Below, one piece after another: positions 43,201 to 54,063 of a stretch of DNA of 64,000 bases. The DNA is from Chondrus crispus (taxonomy: Eukaryota > Rhodophyta > Florideophyceae > Gigartinales > Gigartinaceae). The notes beneath the pieces are model-generated. The model searched no databases, had not been told where the DNA came from, and saw nothing but the letters and a program-made list of their open reading frames with translations. The position numbers and the translations under genes were made by a program. The number at the start of each line of letters is the position of its first letter. Position 1 is the stretch's first letter. The DNA lies in NCBI RefSeq assembly GCF_000350225.1, contig NW_005179250.1:310001-374000 (forward strand), given 5' to 3'.

Positions 43201-43971
43201 CAGCCGGTCATCCATCCTTTCCATCGTGTCTGTGTTCTGCAGGAGAGAATTGATTTCCCGCACCCCAAAGACGGCTACATTCGTGCCCTTCTTGCCCTTC
43301 CGAAAAACTCGCTTGAATTGTTTGATGTTCATGTTTGTTACGGACAATTTTTCGCTGTTTTCTGTTTTTGTTTCATACATTACTTCCCCATTGATGCTGA
43401 CGGATCTCGATTCGTAACATGTCTTTGGCTGGACGTCTCTATGCCAGGGCATCCCCAAAATCATATTGTAACGGACGTCTGCCAAGACAAACCTCGACAC
43501 GTAAGTGTGATTTCCAATTTTGACTTGTACTTCTTCGACAACTTCGCAGCTATCTTCGCTGTAGTGTTCTGACGAATGGTTCACAGCTATGCTCTCCTTC
43601 ACTTGAGTTGTGCGATAGAATTTTCTATGTTCCCTCCAATAAGAGCGAGACATAATGTTAGTGTTCGCCCCATCGTCTTTCAGCAGCTCAGCCGGAACTC
43701 CATTCGCCGTTCCCCCAAAGACAATTAAGGGTTCAAAGGGGATTTTTTGTCCATTTCGAAATTCTTTGGGCTGCACTCCGAGCACCTGATCAGTCTTCTG
43801 GGGCTCCTGTGCCAGCAAAGACGTTGCCCTGGTTCCGTAATGATCCGTGTCCTCAGATGCAAGAAGAGCTGTTACCTGATCCGTGTCAGGGGTTCTATGG
43901 CCTTCTGTTTGCTCATGCGGGCCTTTGCGTAATATGGAATGATTTATTCCGTATTCGTTCGATGAGCTCAC
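40282..43971 (-). pseudogene. Pol of compact gypsy with one nonsense codon
   Basis: One phase runs 1230 codons. Domains in order: protease (LLKDDGANTNIM, then MILGMPWHRD), RT (GGVVDYRGLNR, TEIDLKTGFHQIRI, VYMDDILIFSE), RNase H (HIDASQTAIGGTL, NDRELLGLIGFL, TDNQVLKYL), integrase (HHCC with CDKCQRH; SLDFITQLP, VSDRDPKF, HPQTDGQSEVMN) and a C-terminal chromodomain (FLVQWKGQPSHESTWEP). The only lesion seen is TGA 41928-41926 after METR in RNase H, where related elements usually have Trp, so a G-to-A change is likely. The TAG stop (40284-40282) touches the 3' LTR. Confidence 0.92.
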
Positions 43972-44936
43972 TCTTCCCCCTGGTTTGCGTCAGACTCGAT
44001 GACTTTTGCCTTTCCCATGAGGTTTGAAATTAAATCCATATTGTTCGCCACAAATCGTCTCGCATCATTCTCCTTACGTAGTGGACATATGCGGATAGAA
44101 CATCCGGTCTTGTGACAGTAAAAGCATGCATTGTTGCGGATATCCTCTTCTCTCTGGCGTTGTTTCTCTGTTTTTGCAACCCTGGTATTAGAGATGTCCA
44201 TGGGAACAGAACTTGCACTGGAGGGTAAAACACTGGCATAGTACGGTGATGAGGAAGCGGAACTAGTGTAATTTGTGCTGTTTCCTTTGGCTGCTTCGAC
44301 ATTTGAGGCGTCCGTCATGAGCTGGCTCAGGTCCTGATAGTCTTTAGTACACAGCTCAGTGCGGATGAAAGGCTTCAAACCGCGGCGGTACCTGTCGATT
44401 TTTTCATCTACAGAGATGCCGGGGATATCGATCAGTATTTTAAGAAACGTTTCGTTATAATGATAGACGGACTTTTGCTGGCACCAAACTGCAAGTTTGT
44501 CGCGGGCCAGCCGAACTTTGTTGATAGGAGTAAACCTCTTCCTGAGTTTCACCTCTAGATCCTCCCATGTGGTTATCAAACCATCTGAACTGACTACTTG
44601 GTACCAATCATAAGCACTTTCAGATAGGTAACTAACGGCAACATTCATTCTCTGAACATGGGGAACTTGACTAAGATACAACTTCATGTGTCCAATAGAC
44701 GAATCCAAGGACTCATTTGGCTTGCCTGAGAATGATTCCGGCTTGTTGATGAAAATCTTTTTGCCAGAGTTCTGGGCGAGACCGAGGGCCTGATTCGCGG
44801 CCTGGGCTTCATTGCGTATCTGGTTCTGACTTTGTTGCATCCCAGTGATCACGGTATTTGCAGCACGTAGTTTTCTCTCCAATTCCTGGATATTGTGCTG
44901 CATCTGCTGCCACTGAGCCTGCATCTGATCACCCAT
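43968..44936 (-). CDS. Gag of compact gypsy
   Basis: 322 residues from ATG 44936. An N-terminal coiled coil (QWQQMQHNIQELERKLRAA) is followed by the retrotransposon-gag capsid region (YLSESAYDWYQVV, TTWEDLEVKLRKRFTP, IPGISVDEKIDRYRRGL) and a zinc-knuckle-like C-F-Y-C-H-K-T-G-C-S-I-R-I-C. The usual His is replaced by Cys, giving CX2CX4CX4C. Its TGA stop (43970-43968) overlaps the first codons of the pol frame in the -1 phase. The sequence GGGGGAA just before it is only a partial slippery site. Confidence 0.9.
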   Translation of the reverse strand: MGDQMQAQWQQMQHNIQELERKLRAANTVITGMQQSQNQIRNEAQAANQALGLAQNSGKKIFINKPESFSGKPNESLDSSIGHMKLYLSQVPHVQRMNVAVSYLSESAYDWYQVVSSDGLITTWEDLEVKLRKRFTPINKVRLARDKLAVWCQQKSVYHYNETFLKILIDIPGISVDEKIDRYRRGLKPFIRTELCTKDYQDLSQLMTDASNVEAAKGNSTNYTSSASSSPYYASVLPSSASSVPMDISNTRVAKTEKQRQREEDIRNNACFYCHKTGCSIRICPLRKENDARRFVANNMDLISNLMGKAKVIESDANQGEE

Positions 44937-44967
44937 GGTGCCTGAGATCTTCTAGCGATGCTACCAG

Positions 44968-45284
44968 TGTAGCGGGAACTCTCGAACGAAACTGAACTTC
45001 AAACTGATGGAACTGATGTCCTTTCTTTCTGCTAACATTATAACTCTCCTCTACTTATGCTATTTGCTGCAGTGTAAGGCTCTCCAATAATTCTCCGATA
45101 ACTCTCCGATAACTCTCCTGGTGTGCGACATGAAGTAATATCTCTTGTCTATGCAGTATTCGTGCACTCTCCCTGGCTCATTATGCAATATTCGTGCACT
45201 CTCCCTGAATCATTATGCAATATTCGTGCACTCTCCCTGAATTATTTAGAATAATAATTTGAGAGTCACATATGACACGTTGCA
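44968..45284 (-). repeat. 5' LTR, 317 bp
   Basis: It contains about three copies of a 32-bp unit with core ATGCAATATTCGTGCACTCT. Directly inside, on the minus strand, CTGGTAGCATCGC (44967-44955) is the likely primer-binding site starting with TGG. Confidence 0.92.
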
Positions 45285-45462
45285 GTGAGAAAGTACAACA
45301 CCTGAGAGTGCCCTCTCTCTTTCATTCGCTTCTATCCTCTACTATTTATGCTGCCTGTTTGTAATCAGTACGCTCTAACTCACGCTCCAACGGTCAGCGC
45401 CGTTCTTGTCGGCGTACCCAGAGAGCCAGTGCATCCAACTCCTTTGCGCTCAAAATACTGCA

Positions 45463-46546
45463 TCACTTATTTGCAAAGCCCATATGTTGTCCAACCATTC
45501 GGCGTCCATGCGCCCCTTCCTCTACAAGGGCCACCTGTAACTTGTCCCTTTTCCCTCTGCAATTGCGATAGTCTCCTCTCTCGCCACTGAGTCTCATATG
45601 TTGGCCTGAACATGATCCTGAAAACCTCCAATTCACCAGGCACATTACAGTATGCAACAGGATATCAGGCCAGGAGAAACTTTTGCATTTGCTGCAGATG
45701 TGCGCGGAATCCTTTCTTAAGTTTTTCTCTAGATTTTTCATATCCCGTTTTCCAGCAATTAATAGCAGGCCCTCCTTAAAGCTTGTGCGCGTGCCACAAA
45801 CGGAAAATCCGTGTCTTCGTCTACACTTGATATGTGAGGCATACCGCTTCCAAGTTTCGTAGAAGTGAGAAGAACAGCACGCTCGACGGCCATAAATCCC
45901 TTCATTTTCTCGAACCAGCATGTAAACGAGGTATTTATTTCCATGTGGGAGGTGCCGCTCGATGCTGTGCGGCATTTCATCTCCAAGATCGTCTGCCAAG
46001 GCTCGCAAGAATGAAATCACCGAGGATTTTTTAGTTGAGCTCCCATCTGATCCCCCCATTCTCCCGGGGAGGTGGGAAGCGTTCGCTGAAGGTAGTTCCA
46101 GGACATTGGCAATCATGGTCCTTGACACTTCTAGAGTGTCAATCACTATTATCCAACAAACCTGCCATCCATCACAGTAGAAGTATCGCCGTGAGTACTT
46201 TGGGTCCGGAACGATTAGATCGGCGAGGCGTGCCTTTCTTTCATCACGAGAAATTGACAGGAAATTCTCTCGCATTGCACTACAATTCTCTGTACCGACT
46301 TCGACGACGCAAAGACGCTTGAAACAGCGTTTTGGCATCCAATTGTTGATGTTTTTGATGGATTAGCGTCGTCTTTTCTGTAATCGCGACATCGTTGTTT
46401 TGCGATGGAGCGCTATTGGGACTTTTGATAGGGGAGGAGTGTCGTCTAGCGTCTTCATGGTATCGCTCTATGTGCATGTCTCTCGGGTTCAACGCTTCAG
46501 ATAGTGATGACGAATCTGCAAGTATGGACTGTGCGCAAGCACGCAC
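45463..46546 (-). pseudogene. Unrecognised ORF, probably a decayed mobile-element gene
   Basis: The minus-strand frame 46338-45463 (291 codons) has a Cys/His-containing middle (CSSHFYETWKRY, HIKCRRRHGFSVCGT), a Lys-rich helical stretch (KRDMKNLEKNLRKDSAHIC) and a ragged, frame-shifted-looking C-terminus. The frame at 46546-46280 in another phase probably supplies the N-terminus (PRDMHIERYHEDARRHS). The look recalls transposon-encoded proteins seen in large repeat-rich genomes, but I cannot name the family. Confidence 0.4.
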
Positions 46547-46564
46547 TGCGGTGTGGAATCAAGA

Positions 46565-46612
46565 AGGCGCAGCCAAACGATTACATAATATGTAGTCGTT
46601 CGGCTGCGCCTT
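46565..46612. repeat. Imperfect palindrome, 48 bp
   Basis: AAGGCGCAGCC...GGCTGCGCCTT pairs through the centre at about 46588 with one mismatch and one G-T pair. Confidence 0.9.
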
Positions 46613-46616
46613 TCTT

Positions 46617-46659
46617 GCCGAATACCAGTACAGGATATTATCCTGTACTGGTATTCGGC
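46617..46659. repeat. Perfect palindrome, 43 bp
   Basis: GCCGAATACCAGTACAGGATA and its exact complement flank a single central T. Only four bases separate it from the preceding palindrome. Confidence 0.96.
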
Positions 46660-47367
46660 TGGAAGCCAAAAGTCAGCAACCCAGATCACTGTGTTCTGTT
46701 TTCGAAAGAGTAGACGTTAGGGATCTATATCAGATTCCTCTGGTGTTGCGTTTCATTTTTTCTGAAGGTTACACTTCGAAGATTTTTTAAAGTCCTTTTC
46801 GACGCCTGAAAATGCCTTGAAAGTAACAAATGTTTCCCTTTACGAAGCAAATATTGCGATTCCTACGGAAATGTTTCGTCAAAAGATGGGAAATAATGAT
46901 AGAGCGGACAGGAATTTGTTCAGGACGATAACTGATATCTATATCAACTGCCTCCCCCCAACCTTTTCCGAAACTCTCAAATTCGATCCACTTGTTCAAA
47001 TGTTTGAACTCAATGTTCAAATCTTCGGAATGAGCCGTGTTTATTCTCTCATTCGCTTACGATAGTTTTTATGCCTACAAAAAAATAACAGTCGCAACAA
47101 TTTCCCGAAGCCTTTGCTTAAGTCAGAAGACTCGCGGCATTGCCTTTTAGGATAATCAAATCCTGCAACTAAAGCGAGGCAGAAAGTCCTGCAGTCATGA
47201 AAGTTTCAGGAAGTGATTGTACGAGTGATATTGTGACTGAAGACGTCGATCGGGGAAAAATTGTCAATCTCTGATACTCCAGGCCAATTCGTTCTCGAGA
47301 TGAAGATACTGTCAGAGAGAGTTTTCTGCAAAATGGATACATCAGCACTTATCTCATATCATGTCGA
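46660..47367. other. No supported gene
   Basis: A frame at 46817-47065 (VTNVSLYEANIAIPTEMF) is open but has no motif. It may belong to the following pseudogene. Confidence 0.35.
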
Positions 47368-49632
47368 GTGGCTACTGTTCCTGAAATACAGCTACTCTTT
47401 GAGAGAGAGCCACATTGCTACACGCCTGAAAAGGCATCAGAAGTGGCACTAGCAGTGAAAGGAGAAGAGACAGATGGACGCGCTGGAGGGTATCGGTTTT
47501 GCTATGATGGACACATCCGCAAAAGAGTAGCGATACAGCTAATGGAGGACAGAGTTTTGATAAAAGATTTCAAGCTGAAAGGTGAATTGGTAATGTCGAT
47601 GCCAGCTCAAAATAAGATTGCGTATGGACTTTCCACAAATGCTCTTCACTCTGTCTGTGTGCCGCTCTCTTTCCTCGCAACACTCCTACGCTGCCACGAA
47701 TACGACGTTGAGCTGAATTCCTGGTTGAGCCAAAGGCGACAAAAACGTTTATCAGCGACCGAAGTTGCTCGTCGCCTGGTTTCAAGTACGGCAAGAGGGG
47801 TTCACGATGACACAATTATGAGCAAACAGACTGAAACCAAGCGCCAAATCTTGGGGGTTGCTCGAAAGTTTCCCATTCCTACGGTTGACTACTTACGGGA
47901 CTTCATGTGCAATGATGATGAAGGCTTGCAAGCTGCGTTCACATTGGCAACTTTGCGAGTAATTCCCAAAAGAGTGACGCCAGAGGAATTTTTGATGTTG
48001 ATGAAACGATTTATCAGGTACTATCAAGATTGCTTGCCTTCTCCTAAAGCGCTTCTGCGCAAAGATATTTCAACACAGTTGGTGCAATTACGCCGAGCAA
48101 TTAAAGAACTTCAAAATTCAAAACCCTTTGTGACTACGACGAAATCCCTGATTAGATGACCACAATTGCAGAAAGAATGACGTCTACGCAGCTTCTGGAC
48201 ATCCAAATGCAGGAACATGCGTTCAGCAAGCACATCATACCACCACTTGAAACTACTTCCAGAAACCTGGTGCCAAATGGGACGAACCATTTAGAAATCG
48301 CCCGAAAAAAATGCAACAAATTTCTCAAGAGAACAGTGAGCACCTGGGTTTACATAAACAACCTACGAATGATTCAGACACTGAACCATCATCTCCAGAT
48401 ATTGCAGAGAATGGAAGCTCGAAAGATAGTGAAGAAGAGAGCTCTACGGCCAAAGAATCCCCCTCATAGCACACTCAATACGCAGACGGGCACTGTGAAG
48501 AGAACAATGAGAGACCAGTAGAATCAATTGCAGGGGCAGCGTCACTAATTGAGGGATCTCAACTGATTGAGGCATCTCAATTATTACCGGTTGGGTGGAA
48601 GATTGTGCAGGGTACACTTGAAGACTTCATGACACAACAAAATGAGTGGAAAATGGTGCAAAGGAAAGCCGATATGGTCATGACTATTATACAAGAAGAT
48701 GAATCCAATGAGGACTGCCTGAAACAGGTTGTACGTCACTGCGGTATGGCGATGAAACAGAGCGGCGTGTGCTATATTTTGTGCAATTTTATTCAATTCT
48801 CGAAGCTTTTTTCAATTGTATGTGCGGAGGGCATGGAAATGATGAAGCACCCCATGCTTTACATACAAGATCCGTCAACAATCAAGAAAAGACATTATCG
48901 CAGCATCCTCAAGAGTCAGGATTCATCGCAGCGGTATTCTGGAGATCGCGCGATCGCAGGCGAAAGCATTACTACTCATATGCTAAAGGTTATAGAAGCT
49001 CAACCCTTCCGTCATGGGTGAACTGTGTGACAAACGTAGAACAATCCCGAAATCCCCTCTGCTGTGAACAAGGCAACAACCTTAAAGTTAGAGACATGGA
49101 AAAAGATCTCAGTGTATCTATTCTCGAGCAGTGGTGCAAACCTGCAGGTCTCTGTTATAATCCTAGAGCGGGCTCCATGTCCATGGGTTTGGCATGTTTG
49201 GACTTAGGTGTCCAATACATTGCGCTAGAACATGACTCGGAAATTTTCAGAGCGGCGAAAAGGAAGTTAGTCGCATTCGTTCAAGAGCAAGCCTTCAAGC
49301 AAAGAAAACTGGAGCGAAGTAGTCGGGGAGGAATAAATGAAACGGACAAAGAAAACGAGAAAGAAGGAATGTTCTGCGGGATTGGGGAGAAGCATTGTCG
49401 CTTTCCGGGATTGGAAACTTCGTTTTCGTGCAAAGCATGCGGCGTAGGAATGCATGATCTATGTGACTGGGCCAAAGTCGTGAGAAACGTAAACGTCGAG
49501 TCACGAGAAATGGTTGCGGTTTGCTCGGAAAAGTGCTTTGCGCTGGAGAAATGCGTCCATTTCTTCGAAATGGCTGTCTTTTTGGTCCTAGATCTACCAC
49601 GAAAAATTCTTTTTACGGGATATGGTCTTTGA
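47368..49632 (+). pseudogene. DNA N-methyltransferase-like gene, frameshifted
   Basis: A long gene is spread over several phases. 47368-48159 is an unrecognised N-terminal region. 48156-48540 gives a Ser/Glu-rich linker with an in-frame stop. 48540-49021 reads like the first half of a beta-class amino-methyltransferase (GWKIVQGTLEDF, KADMVMTIIQED, QSGVCYILCNFIQF), with the catalytic DPPY-type block lost or diverged at the TIIQ position. In another phase, 49159-49250 has NPRAGSMSMGLACLDLGVQY, close to the AdoMet-binding DPFxGSGT block that follows DPPY in this class. A C-terminal Cys/His cluster (FSCKACGVGMHDLCDWAK, then CSEKC) suggests a zinc finger. Class assignment is by motif order only. 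Confidence 0.5.
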
Positions 49633-50309
49633 ACAAATGCTATCAAAGCTCAGCAGTGTTTGAAGATCATTCAACAGAACGACCAGTGGTCTATGGACAT
49701 TAAAGCTACTGTGAAGTTCAAGATGTCTGCTTCTCGGGGAGATCCGAAGAAGTTCTCTTTTGAGATCCATTTCTGTTCATTGGGGTGCCCCGTTCAGCCG
49801 GGGTGCTTAGAAGAAGGGTTTCGAGCTCAAGTCCAGATTGAGATTTTGAATTCCAAAGGTTGAATCTGCGTGTTCTCCCTCTTTGTCGGTGTGGAAGTAT
49901 GTGCAGCTGCGCATACAGATACAGCCCTGCTCGCGCCTAAAGCATATGTCGCCCACTTCTAACAAACTATGGGCGTTCCTGAAGTCCTGTGCGTATTTAC
50001 CAGATATTGATGCATGTAATGCTGTGTGCGGCTGTTTGTTTGCTCATTACACGGCACCGCATGCGCTCAAAAAAATAAGCAAATATACGGGGAAAGATTT
50101 TTGGACGTAGGGATTGGGAAATTCGTACCCAGTCGTCACTTCGGCGATCAACGGATCACCAAACGTGCCCTCGAAACATTCCTCCCTAGTTGACCGGTTC
50201 TCTCGACGCATCTCTCGTCGCCGCCGACGAGTCGGATGTCGTCACGCTCACCAGCAAGAACCTAGCCGATGTCGTCGCCGAGGACCAGGAGGTCACAAAA
50301 AACAGCTCA
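49633..50309. other. Unassigned stretch
   Basis: Frames at 49660-49863 (SRGDPKKFSFEIHFCSLGCP) and 49883-50110 are open and look protein-like but match nothing I recognise. The sequence may hold further captured gene pieces. Confidence 0.35.
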
Positions 50310-50761
50310 TGAGAGAGTAAGAATCGACGCCCAATGGACCGATTGCTTTGCAGTGATGTGGGGTTTGGAAAAACCGAAGTTGCAGTTCGAGCGAGGCTCC
50401 GGATCTTGGCAGCTGGAAAGCATGTCGCAATCCTTACCCCCACTACAATTCTGGCGCAGCAACACTACGATACTTTTCGAAGCAGATTTGAAGGGGCCTC
50501 CCTCAAAGTCGCAATGGCCCGCATGACCAGATTTACTTCACGGAAGATAAACATTGAGAACAGGGATAGATTATGCTCTGGAGAGGTGCGCGTCGCCGTA
50601 GGTACTGAGATGTTACTCAACGACAAATTTATTTTCCAGACCTGGGCTTGCTGATCGTTGAAGAGGAACAGAGATTGGCAGTTAATCGAAAGGAGAAGAT
50701 TCGAGCCCGATACCGCGGTATTGATGCGCTCTTTATTTCAGCTACGCCAATTCCACGCACA
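50310..50761 (+). pseudogene. TRCF (Mfd-type) helicase fragment
   Basis: The frame at 50334 starts MDRLLCSDVGFGKTEVAVRA, the Walker A region of transcription-repair coupling factor. It is followed by ILTPTTILAQQHYDTF (motif Ia). After a one-base phase change near 50636, LGLLIVEEEQRLAV (motif II, EEEQ instead of DEEQ) and FISATPIPRT (motif III) follow. In bacteria and in plastids TRCF displaces stalled RNA polymerase and recruits repair. Only helicase domain 1 is present here; the UvrB-like, RNA-polymerase-binding and second helicase domains are missing. It then joins HECT sequence directly. Confidence 0.8.
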
Positions 50762-51373
50762 TTTCCCTTATATGATGATTTTGGAAAGCAATCAGCTGTC
50801 GATCTGGTGCTAAATGGAAGGTAAATTGCAGTTACAGAGGATAATAGTGTATATGTACGGTTGGTGACGGAAGTGCGTATGACGAAAGCGATCGAGAAGC
50901 AGATTGAAGCTTTCAAAAAGGGATTCTACGAGCTCATTCCCTACGACGACATTAGGATCTATAACGAGCTGGAGCTAGAACTACTCATGTCAGGGTTGCC
51001 AGACATTGACATGGCTGATTTGAAAGCGAATGTAGAATATACAGGCTACACTGCCGCATCACCGCCGATCACATGGTTCTGGAGATGTAATCATAACATG
51101 TATCAAGAAGACCTGGCGCGTTCCGTGATGTTTGTGACAGGAAACAGCAAAGCGCCCTTGGAGGGCTTTGAGACACTTCCGGGTATGAATGGGGTGCAAA
51201 AATTCCAGATTCATTATGTCTCCGGGAACACAGTGCGCCTTCTCTCCGCTCAAACTTGCTTCAATCCAATGGATTTTCCAGAGTATAGAAGCGCAGAGAT
51301 TTTGTCGGAGAAACTGCTTCATGCAGTTTGGGAATGCAGCGTTGTGTTTGGCTTTGCATTCGGCGGAAACTAG
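50762..51373 (+). pseudogene. HECT E3 ligase C-terminal fragment
   Basis: The same phase as the helicase piece continues as FGKQSAVDLVLNGR, TAA (50822-50824), then IAVTEDNSVYVRLV, AIEKQIEAFKKGFYELIP, ELELLMSGLPDIDMADLK, TGYTAASPPITWFW, LEGFETLPGMNGVQKFQIH and TCFNPMDFPEY. This is the C-terminal half of a HECT domain of the HUWE1/TOM1/UPL1 type, ending near the natural C-terminus (VVFGFAFGGN). The active-site Cys is coded at 51257-51259. The N-lobe with the E2-binding surface is mostly missing and a stop interrupts it, so it cannot be a working ligase. Confidence 0.85.
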
Positions 51374-53952
51374 TCGTGAAGGCAGGAAGGTTGATGGAAA
51401 CTGAAATGAATGTGCACGCTCTAAGTGGATAATTGCTGTGGTCAGTACAGCATGATGCTGGCGATGTGCGTAGTATGATGGGGAAAGATATCAATAACTA
51501 TGGGAAAGCAGGTGATTATTATCCGACGACAGTCGGGCTTAGCTTGTACGTGACGAGGAGTTTGGAGACGTGGTCCGAAGTGGATTTGCCGTTGCACACA
51601 CTCGAGTGAGCGGTGCTGATGCAATATCGCAGACCCTAAACTGGGTGACTACAGTACACAGTCCTTAATGAAGATGGTGATCTATCTATTATGCTTGCAA
51701 TGTATTTGCGTAGACACACGGAAACAGGGGAACGATGTCTGAAAATGTGAACATGGCTGTCATTTGCGCAATGGGCGGATGAATTGATCTGGGTTGGACG
51801 CAATTATTCAGTGTCTTGGAGAGCAATACTCAGAGGCGTTGAAGTTTTTTCGGACGGATCTCTTTTGCTTGGTTCATCTAACAATTCCCAATCAAGTCCA
51901 CAAAGTTTGTCTACACTGCGACTGAAGGGATCGCTGTTCTTACAATATTAAGGCCCGGTGAGCAACGCAAAAAGAGGGACGGCTGTATATATCCCAAGAA
52001 GAACCTTCTTCAGCTCTGCCATGGCAGAAACCCACCGCAACTTGGCATTGCCACACATAACAATATTGATGTAAAGCGGCACGCAGAAGCGCATGTAAAG
52101 TCAAGACTACTGAACAACTGCGCATGACCTATCTCTTCCGTTGTGAGAGGACGTGCGTGTGTGGCAGATGGCAGATGGCAGGGATGGGGCCGCACGGTCG
52201 GGACGAGGACACGAAGGGAGGCCATTTCGAGGGTTTGTGGCAACGGCGGAGGGAGGATCGAGAGGAAAAGGAGAGGGTCCGTCTTCCGGGCACAAATCAC
52301 TTGCAAAGTTACACGTGTGAAACGGGATCCGTTGTTCCAATTGTCGTAATTTTATTTGGTTGGTGGCTGTTCTGTCCGAAGGGAACGGCCAACCCGGGGG
52401 TGCATCGCATTTTGCACAAAGAAACCTGCTTTCGAATTGAAGAGCTGGGCGAAATGCCTTATGTGCGGCAAGCTCGCATTCGCCAGGTTATGCGCTTGCG
52501 GAACATGTAGTCACCCAGTGCAGCGCACAGTCGCTACCGCGTTCGCCTCCGGTCGCGCGCTACTTTGTTCGAACAGCATGGCACGCTCTTTACGCGAGAG
52601 AGGCCGGAGAGGTTTTTTCTGGTTGTGATGCAGCTGACGAATGCCAGAGGGATTGACGAAGCTGAGAGCCGTGCCAGGTTGGCAATGAGGCACTCGATCG
52701 GAAAACCGTGGCTTCGGGTTGTGTTTTAAGGGCGTAGTCTTCGTTGAACGGCTGTGCACAGAAAGACCTAACTTACTGGCTGGGGACTGTTTGCGAGAGA
52801 ATTTCTCGCTTGCGCCAGGCGTTGAATGGGAAGTTTCGGACGGGGTCCAGGGTCCGTGGCGCCATCTGCTGCGCTCCTGTGTACCTCCGCCCCGCGTCAG
52901 AATTTGCAAACTTTTCTTTATTTTTATGCGACGAAGAAGGCCAGTATGGTGGGCCAAATGTGTTGTCAAAGACATTCTAATCGTCTAGCAGATTTACATA
53001 TCAGCGCGTATACAATTGGGGGTGGCAATCGTCGGGATCCTTTTGTTCAATGCGGGGGGTGATGGGTGACGGCGCCTGCGGGAAGGTGGTGCGGTAATAG
53101 GAAGAGGAGCACTAGGCGCCTTGCAGTTCTGGTCGTTGCGCCGTAAATAGACGATATGCGCGGATGACTACAGTAAGAATTTAGCCTATTTTTGGTAAAA
53201 TTGTTAATCTTTTTACTCTGGAAAATCCTTTTTAGAACCGACTGCAGTTTCAGATGGAGTGGTTTACTATTCCTGTAAATCTTTGAACTGGTCCAGTCTC
53301 ATACGGCTTCCTGTAAAACACATGTCTGTCTCTAGCAGATTACTCTCAATTTTTACGTGTCGTCCGCATCAATCGCGGGCCTCCATAATTTCTACATGAA
53401 GTTTTAGTCTAAAACATAGCCCAAATTTTGTATCGGGTTTCAACATCGTTGTGATGCAGGAGCCCGCACGTTGCCTCAGTTGTAGACAACTACGTTCGCT
53501 TCATTGAATGTGACGAAAGGCTTCTAGTCGAAGTCACGTTTCTGTGCCTCACTTCTTGTAAGCTTCTTTATCAAAAGATATTTCAATTATGCCTGTTGAC
53601 ACGAACACACCTGTTAGAATATTATTAACTGCAGCACTGTCAAAGACCAAAACAGCACTTGTCCTGGCACTGCGATACACGTTTTGGATAGAACACTAAT
53701 ATTTTTTGTCCGAGCCACAGAGCTTTCATGAGAAAGTACGTTTTGACGATCACCGCTGAAACGCACTGTATATAACTTCTTTTATAATTATGGGAACGGA
53801 CACAACACATGTCATGAATAGAACTCACGCATAATACGGTTAAAAGCAGAAACAGTTGAAACAATAGTGATGCTTTTGATGGGGAATCAAGCAATTTAAA
53901 AATAATAATGCCTCACAGATTTTTGAAGCAGTCTTTGATCGACTCCACTTAG
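51374..53952. other. 2.6 kb with no supported gene
   Basis: Open frames (for example 52124-52510 and 52719-52988) lack known motifs and overlap on both strands. No repeat pairs or RNA genes were recognised. Confidence 0.4.
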
Positions 53953-54063
53953 ATGGCGTCTTTTCTCGGCGATTATTCAAACAGAATATCATATTTAACT
54001 TCGGTCGACCTGATGCAGTCCGTTGTATGCTTTTTGCGAACCACCCCACCTCTAACATCACAA

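Larger units (their letters stand above)
40136..45284 (-). mobile_element. Compact chromodomain gypsy element
   Basis: Bounded by unequal LTRs (40136-40281 and 44968-45284), both TGTAGCGGGAAC...CGTTGCA on the plus strand, and flanked by the perfect 5-bp duplication GTGAG (40131-40135, 45285-45289). The element is 5.15 kb and minus-oriented, with gag and pol in overlapping -1 phase. Gag is open and pol is open but for a single TGA. Where they overlap, the LTRs differ at about three of 132 positions. The element is fairly young. Confidence 0.95.

Noticed and set aside
45140-45265. Repeats resembling a CRISPR array
   Set aside because: The 32-bp units are directly adjacent with no variable spacers and are part of a gypsy LTR present at both ends of the element.
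50334-50761. Functional TRCF gene
   Set aside because: Only one helicase domain is present, with a frame change near 50636, an altered DEEQ box and direct fusion to HECT sequence.
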